A stretch of 64,000 nucleotides of DNA, from NCBI GenBank assembly GCA_963782475.1, contig CAWAJW010000015.1, positions 1,364,001-1,428,000 on the forward strand. Direction: 5' to 3'. Shown piece after piece: positions 17,243 through 26,468 of this stretch. Source of the DNA: CAVQBP01 sp963782475 (GTDB lineage Bacteria; Bacteroidota; Ignavibacteria; Ignavibacteriales; Ignavibacteriaceae). Both the position numbers and the translations under genes were made by a program. The number at the start of each line of letters is the position of its first letter. Within the stretch, counting starts at the first letter, position 1. The notes beneath the pieces are model-generated. The model was not told where the DNA came from. It saw nothing but the letters and a program-made list of their open reading frames with translations, and made no database searches.

Positions 17243-18787
17243 ATGCAAAATAAAATTGATGAATTACTGCATAAAAAAGAAAACGCAAAATTAGGAGGCG
17301 GAGCAGAAAAGATTGAGAAACAGCATGAAAAAGGGAAGTTAACAGCCAGGGAAAGAATTGAATTATTAGTTGACGAAGGAAGTTTCGAAGAACTTGATAT
17401 TTTTGTCCAGCATAGAGCAGCAGATTTCGGATTGGATAAAATTCATTATCACGGTGACGGGGTAATAACAGGGTTTGCAAAAATAGATAAGAAACCTGTT
17501 GCATTATACAGCCAGGATTTTACTGTATTCGGCGGTTCTTTATCTGAAGCTCATGCCGAAAAAATTAAAAAGGTAATGAACCTGGCTATGAAAACTGGTG
17601 TTCCAATCATAGGATTAAATGATTCAGGTGGTGCAAGGATACAGGAAGGTGTGGTTAGCCTTGGCGGTTATGCAGATATTTTTCTTCTTAATACCCTTGC
17701 TTCCGGTTTAGTTCCTCAAATTTCGGTCGTTTTAGGACCATGTGCAGGTGGAGCTGTTTATTCTCCTGCAATTACTGATTTTATATTTATGGTAAAAAAT
17801 ACAAGTTATATGTTTGTTACAGGACCAAATGTGGTTAAAACAGTTACTCATGAGGACGTGAGCTTTGAAGATCTTGGCGGTGCTGAAACACATGCAGTGA
17901 AAAGCGGCGTGGCACATTTTATTAGCGATAATGAAATCGAAACTTTATTGGGAGTAAAAAAATTATTGAGTTTCCTCCCCCTTAATTACAGGGATTCTCT
18001 TCCTGATAAAGAATTTGATTTTAATGCAATTTTGCCGGACGAAAAGCTTAATTCGGTTATTCCGGAAAATCCTAATAAGCCATATGATATGAAGCAGATA
18101 ATAACTCTGCTCGTTGATGATAATGATTTTTTCGAGGTTCATAAAGAGTTTGCAGATAATATTATTGTGGGATTTAGCCGGATTGGAGGAATGACTGTCG
18201 GAATAGTTGCTAATCAACCGGAAGTTTTAGCCGGAGTTCTTGATATAAATGCATCGGTAAAAGGTGCAAGGTTCGTGAGATTCTGTGATGCTTTCGGTAT
18301 TCCTTTATTGGTACTTGTAGATGTTCCCGGATTTTTACCTGGAACAGAACAGGAATGGAACGGAATAATAAAGCATGGTGCAAAGCTGCTCTATGCCTTT
18401 TGTGAAGCTACCGTGCCGAAAGTAACTGTAATTACGAGAAAAGCTTATGGCGGTGCTTATGATGTTATGAATTCAAAACATATAAGAGGAGATTTTAATT
18501 TTGCATGGCCTTCTGCAGAAATTGCAGTAATGGGTCCTAAAGGTGCAGTTGAAATTATATTTAAAAAGGAAATATCAAAAGCTGAAAATCCTGAAATAGA
18601 ATTGGAGAATAAACTTAAAGAATATATCGAAAAATTTGCTAATCCTTATATAGCCGCCGAAAGAGGCTATCTTGATGATGTAATCAATCCAAAGGATACA
18701 AAGATAAAATTGATAAATGCATTTAGATTTTTAAAAACAAAAGTGGATAAAAATCCACCAAAAAAACACGGGAATATTCCTTTATAA
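17243..18787 (+). CDS. Acyl-CoA carboxylase carboxyltransferase subunit (PccB/MmdA family)
   Basis: Biotin-dependent carboxyltransferase that moves carboxyl between biotin and propionyl-CoA, methylmalonyl-CoA or a related acyl-CoA. The crotonase-like double domain is complete: KLTARERIELLVDEGSFEE near the N-terminus, PIIGLNDSGGARIQEGV, the oxyanion motif GPCAGGAVYSPAITDF, VTGPNVVKTVTHEDV, then the second domain with LVDVPGFLPGTEQE, RKAYGGAYDVMNSKH and MGPKGAVEIIF. Length of 514 is typical. Biotin carboxylase and carrier genes are not adjacent, so exact substrate and direction (carboxylation or sodium-pumping decarboxylation) remain open. Confidence 0.92.
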   Translation: MQNKIDELLHKKENAKLGGGAEKIEKQHEKGKLTARERIELLVDEGSFEELDIFVQHRAADFGLDKIHYHGDGVITGFAKIDKKPVALYSQDFTVFGGSLSEAHAEKIKKVMNLAMKTGVPIIGLNDSGGARIQEGVVSLGGYADIFLLNTLASGLVPQISVVLGPCAGGAVYSPAITDFIFMVKNTSYMFVTGPNVVKTVTHEDVSFEDLGGAETHAVKSGVAHFISDNEIETLLGVKKLLSFLPLNYRDSLPDKEFDFNAILPDEKLNSVIPENPNKPYDMKQIITLLVDDNDFFEVHKEFADNIIVGFSRIGGMTVGIVANQPEVLAGVLDINASVKGARFVRFCDAFGIPLLVLVDVPGFLPGTEQEWNGIIKHGAKLLYAFCEATVPKVTVITRKAYGGAYDVMNSKHIRGDFNFAWPSAEIAVMGPKGAVEIIFKKEISKAENPEIELENKLKEYIEKFANPYIAAERGYLDDVINPKDTKIKLINAFRFLKTKVDKNPPKKHGNIPL

Positions 18788-18910
18788 AAAATATTTTAGC
18801 TAACTATATATTATTAAAGCAATTAGTATAAATTGGTTAATTTTTTACTTGATAAATCTAAAATCAACTATTATATTAAATTGTTGAATAATTGAAAATA
18901 TGGAGACTTA

Positions 18911-20179
18911 ATGAGAAAAAAATATCTACCGCTAGTGATAATTTCTTTATTTTCTTTAATATTCTTCTCTTGCGGAGCAAATAAAGAAATTACCAAAGAA
19001 GAAAAATCCGGGAAAAGTACTGTAAAAGTTCAAAATGGAGGAATTGTTTCCGAAATGCTTGAACAAGCCAGGCAATATTACGTAGCAGCCCTTGCCGGTC
19101 AGGAGAAAAGCCCAACCACTGAAACTGTAAAAAAGTATGAATCTTCATTACGGATTATTAATAACCTCAGTTATTATCCGGGGATTGAAGATAATGAAGC
19201 GTATGTTGAGCTTGAAAAATCAATCATTGATGATTATAGGAAATTCGTTGATGGTTTACCCGAAGTTCCTGTAGAAGTATCATTTGCGGCACTTGAAGAA
19301 TGGATGGGGAAAAACCTGCCTGAAATTCAAATGAATTGGGAGAGGGATAAAAAAACAAAATCAATAATTATTCCTGCAGATATACCTCTTGAAATGAACC
19401 CTGTTGTTGAAAGATGGATTGACTATTTTACAACCAGGGGAAGAGCTCATATGGAACTCTGGCTTGAAAGATCAGGCAGATATTTTCCAATGATGACAAA
19501 AGTCTTTTCTGAGGAAGGAATTCCTAAACAATTGGTTTATCTTAGTATGGTTGAAAGTGCATTAAATCCTACAGCGCGTTCATGGGCTAGTGCTGTAGGT
19601 TTATGGCAATTTGTAAAATCAACAGGAAGGTTGTATGGGTTACAATCTGATTTTTATTATGATGAACGAAGAAACCCTGAAAAATCTACCGCAGCTGCTG
19701 CTAAACACTTACGGGATTTATACGGAGACCTGGGAGATTGGTACCTGGCATTAGCAGCATACAATGCCGGGGAAGGAAGAATAACAAGAGCTATGAGAAG
19801 AGCTGGTTCAAATGATTTCTGGACAATAAGCAAGTATCTTCCAAGGGAAACAAGAAGCTATGTTCCCCAATTTATCGCTGTTTGTGTTGTCGGAATGAAC
19901 CCGGAAAAATATGGTTTCACAAATATTAATTATGAGAAACCGTTAAAATATGAAACTTATAATGTCGATGAAGCAGTTTCCTTGAGTTATATATCAAGTT
20001 CTGTTGGAACTGATCTCGAAACTCTTCAAGATATGAACCCGGAATTAACTCAAATGAGCACTCCGCCTTCATTTCCCGGCGGATATCCTGTAAGAATACC
20101 GGTGGGAATGTCTCAAAAATTGGCCGCAAGTATGGTTAATATTCCGGAGTCTGCGAAAAGTTATTATCTTAGTATATAA
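18911..20179 (+). CDS. Membrane-bound lytic murein transglycosylase (MltD-like), catalytic part; gene continues in another frame
   Basis: Cleaves peptidoglycan glycan strands. A lipoprotein signal (SLIFFSCG, lipobox Cys at about residue 21) precedes an SLT domain: the catalytic Glu lies in LVYLSMVESALNPTARSWA, followed by GLWQFVKSTGRLYGL and LALAAYNAGEGRI. The frame ends with a stop at 20177-20179, but the next bases continue without interruption in another frame with a LysM domain (VYKVQRGETLSRIARKYGVS from about 20172). Removing one base near 20174 joins it to the frame ending at 21521, giving a protein of about 869 residues. Confidence 0.9.
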   Translation: MRKKYLPLVIISLFSLIFFSCGANKEITKEEKSGKSTVKVQNGGIVSEMLEQARQYYVAALAGQEKSPTTETVKKYESSLRIINNLSYYPGIEDNEAYVELEKSIIDDYRKFVDGLPEVPVEVSFAALEEWMGKNLPEIQMNWERDKKTKSIIIPADIPLEMNPVVERWIDYFTTRGRAHMELWLERSGRYFPMMTKVFSEEGIPKQLVYLSMVESALNPTARSWASAVGLWQFVKSTGRLYGLQSDFYYDERRNPEKSTAAAAKHLRDLYGDLGDWYLALAAYNAGEGRITRAMRRAGSNDFWTISKYLPRETRSYVPQFIAVCVVGMNPEKYGFTNINYEKPLKYETYNVDEAVSLSYISSSVGTDLETLQDMNPELTQMSTPPSFPGGYPVRIPVGMSQKLAASMVNIPESAKSYYLSI

Positions 20180-21521
20180 AGTTCAACGTGGTGAAACTCT
20201 TTCAAGGATTGCCAGGAAATACGGTGTTTCCACACATGATTTAGCTGATCTGAATAAAATTTCAATTAGAAGTAAAGTATACCCTGGCGTTACTCTTAAA
20301 ATCCCCGTAAATAATTTTTCAACAAAAGATTTTGCATATAATACAAATGTAGAATCTGCAGGGGATGATAATTCATCTGGTGAATATGTATCACCCTATA
20401 TTGCTCTTAATAAGGATATAGATACTGGTTCAGTAGCCGATGACAGTATCGAGACTGTGGCTTATAACGAAGATGAGACAGATGACAGCAGCAGCGATAA
20501 CATTACTGCAGATGTCCAAACTTCGGATTTTTCTTCAAATACCGTTGTTGTTCCGGAAAATAAAGTTTCAGTAAAGTATAGGGTTAAAAAGAAAGATAGT
20601 TTATTAGGAATCGCTGATCTTTTTAATACACGTGTAAGCGACATTAGAAACTGGAATAATATCCCCTATACGGAGACAATAAATGTTGGCCAGACTCTTA
20701 CAATTTATGTTCCTGAGGATAAGAAAGAATTCTATGCAAGCCTGGATAATCAAACTCCTGTTGAAAAATCAATTACAAAAAGCAGTTCACCCCTGGAAGG
20801 TAATTACTGGGTATATCATAGAATCAGGCGCGGTGAAAATCTTAAATCAATTGCTGCAAGGTATGGAGTGGATATTAATTCAATTAAAGATTGGAATAAT
20901 CTTCACGGTAATATAATTTATGCCGGCAGAAGATTAAAGATATATACTAATAAACCGGCTTCAAATTATGCTTCAAATGACAATAGTTCAGATAAAACTA
21001 CTAAATTCCGATATAGAATAAGAAGAGGTGAAACCATAAGTGAATTAGCAGAAAGGTTTTCTGTTTCCGCGTCGCAAATCAGGGTCTGGAACCATATGAG
21101 CAGCAACAGAATAAATGCCGGTCAAACTTTAACAATCTTTACTGATGAACATACTTCTTCACTTGGTGATAATGCCGCTAAAACTTCTGCAAATATTAAC
21201 TATTACAGCGTTAAAAAAGGAGACACAATAGGTGAAATCGCTGATTTGTATAAAGTCAGTGCTTCAGATATTAAAAGCTGGAACAGTTTATCCAATAATA
21301 CTATTTATGCCGGTAAAACATTAAAAATTTATTCCAATGCTGCGGTAAACGATTTACCGGAAAATGTCAGCAGTAAATCAGCATATCTTCATACTGTTGA
21401 AAACGGCGAATCATTATATAGTATAGCACAGAAATATGATACATCTGTGCAAAGATTGAAATATATTAATCATCTGCGCGGAAATAAAATTGTTACAGGT
21501 CAAAAGTTAAAAATAAAATAA
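20175..21521 (+). CDS. LysM-repeat C-terminal part of the lytic transglycosylase
   Basis: Continuation of the preceding gene after a one-base frame change. The open reading runs from about 20175 (no start codon there; the first ATG or alternative inside is at 20457). It contains six LysM peptidoglycan-binding modules, each with the pattern (V/R)(K/R)xGE(T/S)xxxIA followed by WN and AGxxLxI: for example RRGENLKSIAARYGVD, RRGETISELAERFSVS, KKGDTIGEIADLYKVS and ENGESLYSIAQKYDTS. The linkers are Ser/Asn/Asp-rich. An MltD-type enzyme normally carries several LysM modules, so both parts belong to one gene. Confidence 0.85.
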   Translation, partial: YKVQRGETLSRIARKYGVSTHDLADLNKISIRSKVYPGVTLKIPVNNFSTKDFAYNTNVESAGDDNSSGEYVSPYIALNKDIDTGSVADDSIETVAYNEDETDDSSSDNITADVQTSDFSSNTVVVPENKVSVKYRVKKKDSLLGIADLFNTRVSDIRNWNNIPYTETINVGQTLTIYVPEDKKEFYASLDNQTPVEKSITKSSSPLEGNYWVYHRIRRGENLKSIAARYGVDINSIKDWNNLHGNIIYAGRRLKIYTNKPASNYASNDNSSDKTTKFRYRIRRGETISELAERFSVSASQIRVWNHMSSNRINAGQTLTIFTDEHTSSLGDNAAKTSANINYYSVKKGDTIGEIADLYKVSASDIKSWNSLSNNTIYAGKTLKIYSNAAVNDLPENVSSKSAYLHTVENGESLYSIAQKYDTSVQRLKYINHLRGNKIVTGQKLKIK

Positions 21522-21594
21522 TTTGATTCTTGAAAAATTTTATTAAATTACAGGAGTAAATTCCAGATATAGTTTGTTCATAAAAAAATTTTGA

Positions 21595-21689
<95 letters not shown>

Positions 21690-21706
21690 AAGAATAATTA
21701 AGATTT

Positions 21707-21755
21707 TAGCCGTTTCTCCGAAGAGTTTTTTCGGATTAAAAACGGCTATTTTTTT
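21707..21755 (+). terminator. Riboswitch expression-platform terminator
   Basis: TAGCCGTTT (21707-21715) pairs with AAACGGCTA (21740-21748), with an inner TCCGA/TCGGA stem, followed by seven T residues. AACGGCTA is also fully complementary to the 5' strand of the riboswitch P1 (21595-21602), so the same arm can make an antiterminator when TPP is absent. Confidence 0.9.
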
Positions 21756-21769
21756 GAAAGGAATCAAAA

Positions 21770-22045
21770 ATGAAATACTTAATTATTCTTTTTCTGCTTT
21801 GTAATTCTTTTCTACAGGCTCAAATCCTGGAAATAAATGGGAAGGTAATTGATAGTGAAACCGGTAATCCGCTGCCGGGAGCAAATCTTTATATTAAAGA
21901 AAATCCAATTATAGGAATCTCAACCGACAGCTTAGGCGATTTTTCATTTAAATATAATTTTAAAGATAATGAACACCTGGTAGTAAGTTTTATAGGTTAC
22001 TATACAAAAACAATTTCAATCTCGGATATACCCGATTCCAGGTGA
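21770..22045 (+). CDS. TonB-dependent thiamine receptor, N-terminal carboxypeptidase-like domain (frameshifted gene, part 1)
   Basis: Signal peptide (MKYLIILFLLCNSFLQAQ) and a CarboxypepD_reg-like beta domain (GKVIDSETGNPLPGANLYI...VSFIGYYTK), the usual front of Bacteroidota outer-membrane receptors. The frame stops at 22043-22045 in the middle of this domain; the continuation is one base out of frame (ISDIPDS then VKLTIQLEPR). One G is probably missing in the AGGTG stretch near 22041. GAAAGGAA upstream of the ATG is a good ribosome site. The complete receptor spans 21770-24250 and lies directly behind the TPP riboswitch, so it most likely takes up thiamine or its phosphates. Confidence 0.85.
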   Translation: MKYLIILFLLCNSFLQAQILEINGKVIDSETGNPLPGANLYIKENPIIGISTDSLGDFSFKYNFKDNEHLVVSFIGYYTKTISISDIPDSR

Positions 22046-23199
22046 AATTAACTATTCAGCTCGAACCCCGAATTATCCCGGCACAAACAGTATTAGTCGA
22101 AGGAAGCCTTGGAAAAGAGGGAATTACGCCGTTAGCTTTTAGCAAGATAAAAAGAAAAGATATTGAAGAAAAGTATACAGTTCAGGATGTGCCTGAATTT
22201 TTAAGCACACTTCCTTCAACCACCTTTTATTCGGAAGGAGGGAGTGGTATAGGCTATAATTATTTAAGTATTAGAGGGTTTGATCAACGAAGAATATCCG
22301 TTTCAATAAACGGAATTCCGCAAAATGATCCCGAAGATCATAATGTCTACTGGCTTGATTTTCCAGATATTTTAGCCAGTGCAGATTTAATTCAAGTACA
22401 GAGAGGTGCAGGATCCGGAGTTTTTGGCTACCCTGCAATCGGCGGTTCAATAAATATTATTACTTCCGCATTTTCAAATGATCCGATGATAAATTTATCT
22501 GCTTCTTTAGGAAGCTATAATGTAAGGAAATATTCGGCCTCATTTTCAAGCGGTTTAATTGATAATAAATATTCGATTTATGCAAAAATGTCAAGGATAT
22601 TGAGCAGCGGTTACAGGAATCTTTCATGGGTTAAATTTGATTCTTATTATCTTTCTGCGGTTAGGTATGATAAAAATCTGACTACTCAAATAAATTTTTA
22701 CGGGGGTCCGATTGCCGATGGTTTAGCTTATACCGGCCTGCCGAAATTTGCCGTAAAAGATAAGAATTTAAGAAAGGCAAATTATTCTTATTGGGAAGCA
22801 GATCCGCTGACCAATACATATACTTATACTGTGGACAGAAGACCTGATGAAATAGAAAACTTCTCACAGCCTCACTATGAATTACTAAATGAATTGAAGC
22901 TAAGTGATGCAGCTACCTTCAATTCAGCTTTTTATTTGGTAACTGGCAGCGGCTTTTTTGATTATGATGGTACAGGGCTCGATACAACTTCATTACATCT
23001 GATTTCACAGGATGGTTTCAGCCCTGTGCAAAATCCTTCCGATTTATTAATTAAGGCAGAGGTTGATAATAAACAGTACGGCTGGATACCGAAATTAAGC
23101 TTTAAACATACGAACGGTGAATTAATTATAGGTGGAGAGATTAAGGATTCATCGCTCTACTCATTGGGGGAGCATAGCATACGGTGCAAACCTTCCTGA
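22042..23199 (+). CDS. TonB-dependent thiamine receptor, plug and first barrel part (part 2)
   Basis: Contains the plug domain: VQDVPEFLSTLPSTTFYSEG, LSIRGFDQRRISVSINGIP, QVQRGAGSGVFGYPAIGGSI and IITSAF, followed by the first strands of the outer-membrane barrel. The frame ends at 23197-23199; an extra A near 23143 (ATTAAGGATTC instead of ATTAGGATTC) explains this, because the other frame continues GEIRIHRSTHWGSIAYG, a conserved receptor motif. The GTG at 22042 is not a genuine start. Confidence 0.85.
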   Translation: MKLTIQLEPRIIPAQTVLVEGSLGKEGITPLAFSKIKRKDIEEKYTVQDVPEFLSTLPSTTFYSEGGSGIGYNYLSIRGFDQRRISVSINGIPQNDPEDHNVYWLDFPDILASADLIQVQRGAGSGVFGYPAIGGSINIITSAFSNDPMINLSASLGSYNVRKYSASFSSGLIDNKYSIYAKMSRILSSGYRNLSWVKFDSYYLSAVRYDKNLTTQINFYGGPIADGLAYTGLPKFAVKDKNLRKANYSYWEADPLTNTYTYTVDRRPDEIENFSQPHYELLNELKLSDAATFNSAFYLVTGSGFFDYDGTGLDTTSLHLISQDGFSPVQNPSDLLIKAEVDNKQYGWIPKLSFKHTNGELIIGGEIKDSSLYSLGEHSIRCKPS

Positions 23200-24250
23200 A
23201 GGCATATCCGGGGATTATCGAATCTATTATTTTAATGGAGCAAAAAATATTTTCAGCGGGTTTGTTCATGAAGCTTATACTCTTAATGACCATTGGAATT
23301 TTCTTGGTGAAATACAATTAGCTTATCATAAATATGAATTTTATAATGAACATTTCAATAATTATAGTTTTAATATTGATGGCTTGTATTTGAACCCAAG
23401 AGCAGGTATCAATTACAAAATTAATCCGGAACAAAATATTTATATTTCATTTGCCAGAGTTACGCGGGAGCCGCGCCTGAGTACATATTATTCCGGTGAA
23501 GAATCTATTTGGGGTTCAATTCCTCAATTTGTACAAAACGAAAATGGCTCATATAATTTTAGTGAGCCGTATGTTAAGCCTGAGACTATGAACGACATGG
23601 AATTAGGATATTCTATCATAGAAAAGAATTATAATGTTTCCTTAAATATTTACAATATGATTTTTGATGATGAGATAGTCAATAACGGTAAATTAGATAT
23701 TTTCGGGCAGCCTATAACCGGCAATATGAACAGTACAATTCACCGCGGGATTGAAATTTCCGGTTCTGTAAAACTTCCTCTCTATTTATCCTTATTATCA
23801 AATTTTACTCTCAGCAGGAACTATGTAAATAAAGGTACTTATTATATTGATCAGAATAATTTTATTGATTTGAGCGGCAACCGGATTGGCGGTTTCCCTG
23901 ATTTTTTGTTTAACTTTGGCTTAAGCTACAATAAGAATCCATTTTTTATTCAGCTGAAAGGGAGGTATGTCGGTAAATTTTATTCAGATTACTACGATTC
24001 AAAACTTTCTGAATATTTGATGCAATATCCCGGTTTTGTGAGTTATAGGGATAATGTTAATGATGCCTATTTTGATGGAGATTTTTATGCAAGTTATTCT
24101 CTTAAAGCATTTGATGCATTAAATCCGAGCAAATTATTTATCCAGGTAACTAATATTTTTAATCGATTATATTCTGCAAATGCAATTGGAGCTGAATTTT
24201 TCCCGGCTGCTGAAAGAAATTTTTTAGCGGGTCTGCAGGTTGGATTATGA
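23132..24250 (+). CDS. TonB-dependent thiamine receptor, C-terminal barrel (part 3)
   Basis: Last third of the receptor: barrel strands rich in aromatic residues (FLGEIQLAYHKYEFYNEHF, NLNPRAGINYKINPEQNIY-like segments, FARVTREPRLSTYYSGE) and a C-terminal strand ending in FLAGLQVGL, typical for insertion by BAM. The gene as a whole would encode about 826 residues. Two compensating indels upstream split it. Confidence 0.85.
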   Translation: MERLRIHRSTHWGSIAYGANLPEGISGDYRIYYFNGAKNIFSGFVHEAYTLNDHWNFLGEIQLAYHKYEFYNEHFNNYSFNIDGLYLNPRAGINYKINPEQNIYISFARVTREPRLSTYYSGEESIWGSIPQFVQNENGSYNFSEPYVKPETMNDMELGYSIIEKNYNVSLNIYNMIFDDEIVNNGKLDIFGQPITGNMNSTIHRGIEISGSVKLPLYLSLLSNFTLSRNYVNKGTYYIDQNNFIDLSGNRIGGFPDFLFNFGLSYNKNPFFIQLKGRYVGKFYSDYYDSKLSEYLMQYPGFVSYRDNVNDAYFDGDFYASYSLKAFDALNPSKLFIQVTNIFNRLYSANAIGAEFFPAAERNFLAGLQVGL

Positions 24251-24349
24251 TGTTTATAAAAATAATTTCAGTGTTAAAATTGTTTCCCATATGTACATAT
24301 CAATATAAAAATGTTCAGCAGGACATTTTTACATAAAAAATAATTAATC

Positions 24350-25003
24350 ATGAAAAAATGCATTATACTGGCAAATGGAAAACCACCCAATAAATCTGTG
24401 GTCGAATATCTCGAAAAGAAAAATTATTCAACTTTGATTTGTGCCGATGGCGGTGCTAATAGTGCTAAGAGATTAAACATTATCCCCGATTTTATTATTG
24501 GAGATTTAGATTCGGTTAGCGACATGACATTGAATAAATTCAAATATAAATCCAAAATTATCCGGGTAAAAAGACAAAATGATACTGATGTTGAAAAATG
24601 TTTAAAGTTTGCCATTCGTAGAAAATTTACAGAATCTGCCCTGCTAGGTGTAACAGGGAACCGGCTGGATCATACATTATGCAATCTTGGAATTGTTATT
24701 AAATTTTTTAATCAAATTAAAATTAGAATAGTAGCTGAGAATTCAATTCTAACTCCATATACCGGGAAAATAGAATTAAAAACTTGTCCGGGTGAAACAA
24801 TTTCATTATACGGGTTTGATCAAAAAACGAAGATCTTTTCCAGGGATCTTAAATATCCTTTAAAAAATATTTCACTTCCATTCGGTGAAAAAGAAAGTAC
24901 AAGCAATATAGCTCTTACAAATTCAACAAAGATAAATATTTCGGGCGGGATAATATTTGTAATCAGGGATTATCATATAGTAAAAAAATATGATCTCATT
25001 TAG
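24350..25003 (+). CDS. Thiamine pyrophosphokinase
   Basis: Transfers pyrophosphate from ATP to thiamine, giving TPP, in the cytoplasm. The 217-residue protein has the catalytic-domain motifs ICADGGANSAKRL, PDFIIGDLDSVS, QNDTDVEKCL and LLGVTGNRLDHTLCNL (thiamine/Mg-ATP site), and the small C-terminal beta domain with NIALTNSTKINISGG. It lies in the riboswitch-controlled unit after the receptor gene and overlaps the symporter gene by 14 bases, so imported thiamine is phosphorylated at once. Confidence 0.93.
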   Translation: MKKCIILANGKPPNKSVVEYLEKKNYSTLICADGGANSAKRLNIIPDFIIGDLDSVSDMTLNKFKYKSKIIRVKRQNDTDVEKCLKFAIRRKFTESALLGVTGNRLDHTLCNLGIVIKFFNQIKIRIVAENSILTPYTGKIELKTCPGETISLYGFDQKTKIFSRDLKYPLKNISLPFGEKESTSNIALTNSTKINISGGIIFVIRDYHIVKKYDLI

Positions 25004-26387
25004 CACTTCCGATTTTTTAGTAATAATTATTTTCTTTTTAACGGTTCTAACAATAGGTTTTATTTCAGGAAGAAAACTCGGAACTGAAGCCGATGATTAT
25101 TTATTATCCGGGAGAAAAGTCGGTTTATTTCTTTTCATTTTAACTAATGTATCTACATGGTATGGGGGAATTCTAGGAGTAGGAGAGTTTACTTACCGAT
25201 ACGGACTTGTAAGCTGGTTTACGCAGGGATTACCATATTATATTTTTGCGTTTATATTTGCACTCTTTTTGGCAAAGAAAATTAGAAATGCTTCCTTATT
25301 TACTATACCTGATAAATTAACAGAAGTCTATGGAGAAAAAGCAGGATTGATTTCAGCACTATTTGTTTTCATCCTTGTGTCGCCGGCTCCTTATTTATTA
25401 ATGACCGCAAATTTAATTTCTCTTATTTTCGGAACCGGAATTTTAGTTAGCTTAATATTAGGTTTGTTCCTTTCAACAGCATATTTACTTCAAGGCGGAT
25501 TTAAGGCCAATGTCTTTACCGATTCATTCCAGTTTTTTGTTATGTTCGCAGGATTTATTCTAATTTTAATTTTCGCTTACTCAGATTATGGCGGCCTAAC
25601 ATTTCTTTCTTCTAAATTACCCCCGAATCATCTCAAGATAACAGGCGGAGCGTCGCCTACTTTTATTATTGTCTGGTTTCTAATTGCATTATGGACATTT
25701 GCCGATCCCGGATTTCACCAAAGATGTTATGCCGCAAAATCAGGTGAAGTTGCCGTAAAAGGAATTCTTATCTCTATAATTTTTTGGGCATTATTTGATT
25801 TCTTAACAACCAGTACCGGTTTATATGCAAGAGCAGTTTTACCCAACATTGCTCAACCAGTGCAATCCTATCCGCTGCTGGCGGAAAAAATTCTGGGGCC
25901 GGGATTAAAAGGAATTTTTTATGCTGCATTATTTGCTACTATAATGTCAACTCTTAACAGCTTTTTATTCTTAAGCGGGACGACGATAGGCAGGGACTTC
26001 ATCTTTAAATTAAATCCAAACAAAAATGAAAAAAAGCTGAAGCCTTATACTATATACGGTTTAATTATATCCGGAATTTTGTCCGTTGTCCTTGCATATT
26101 ATATTCCTTCGGTTATTGAAATTTGGTATACTGTAGGTTCCTTCTGCATTCCGGGGATAATATTACCGGTTATCAGCTCATATTATCCAAAGATTAGAAT
26201 TCTAAAGGAGCTTATAATTTTAGAGATGCTTCTTGCATCAGCAGGCAGCATTATATGGTTTTTTATAAGAAGAGATTTCCCTGAGGGAAATTTATTAAAT
26301 GAAATTGAACCGATGCTGGTCGGGTTAATAATTGCGATAATTATTCATGTTTTAGGAATGAAGAATAGTTCGTTTAGTAAAGTTTAA
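24990..26387 (+). CDS. Sodium:solute symporter (SSS family), probable thiamine transporter
   Basis: A 465-residue membrane protein with about 12 to 13 helices and the LeuT-fold SSS signatures: SGRKLGTEADDYLLSGRKV after the first helix, VSTWYGGILGVGEFTYRYG in helix 2 and LWTFADPGFHQRCYAAKS mid-protein. It overlaps the thiamine pyrophosphokinase gene and shares the riboswitch, which makes thiamine the best substrate guess. An SSS protein under a THI element (ThiV) has been predicted as a thiamine carrier in other organisms. Pantothenate-type or other substrates cannot be excluded from sequence alone. Confidence 0.85.
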   Translation: MISFSTSDFLVIIIFFLTVLTIGFISGRKLGTEADDYLLSGRKVGLFLFILTNVSTWYGGILGVGEFTYRYGLVSWFTQGLPYYIFAFIFALFLAKKIRNASLFTIPDKLTEVYGEKAGLISALFVFILVSPAPYLLMTANLISLIFGTGILVSLILGLFLSTAYLLQGGFKANVFTDSFQFFVMFAGFILILIFAYSDYGGLTFLSSKLPPNHLKITGGASPTFIIVWFLIALWTFADPGFHQRCYAAKSGEVAVKGILISIIFWALFDFLTTSTGLYARAVLPNIAQPVQSYPLLAEKILGPGLKGIFYAALFATIMSTLNSFLFLSGTTIGRDFIFKLNPNKNEKKLKPYTIYGLIISGILSVVLAYYIPSVIEIWYTVGSFCIPGIILPVISSYYPKIRILKELIILEMLLASAGSIIWFFIRRDFPEGNLLNEIEPMLVGLIIAIIIHVLGMKNSSFSKV

Positions 26388-26468
26388 TTTAATAATTTAT
26401 TTTAAATAATCTCGTTTTATTTCAATTTGAAAAAAGAGAAAAATTGCCGGGATCAATGCACAAAATTA

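Noticed and set aside
20181..21521. Tandem repeat array at about 200-base spacing
   Set aside because: The repetition is at protein level (LysM modules); the DNA units differ and there are no identical direct repeats, so it is not a CRISPR or satellite array.
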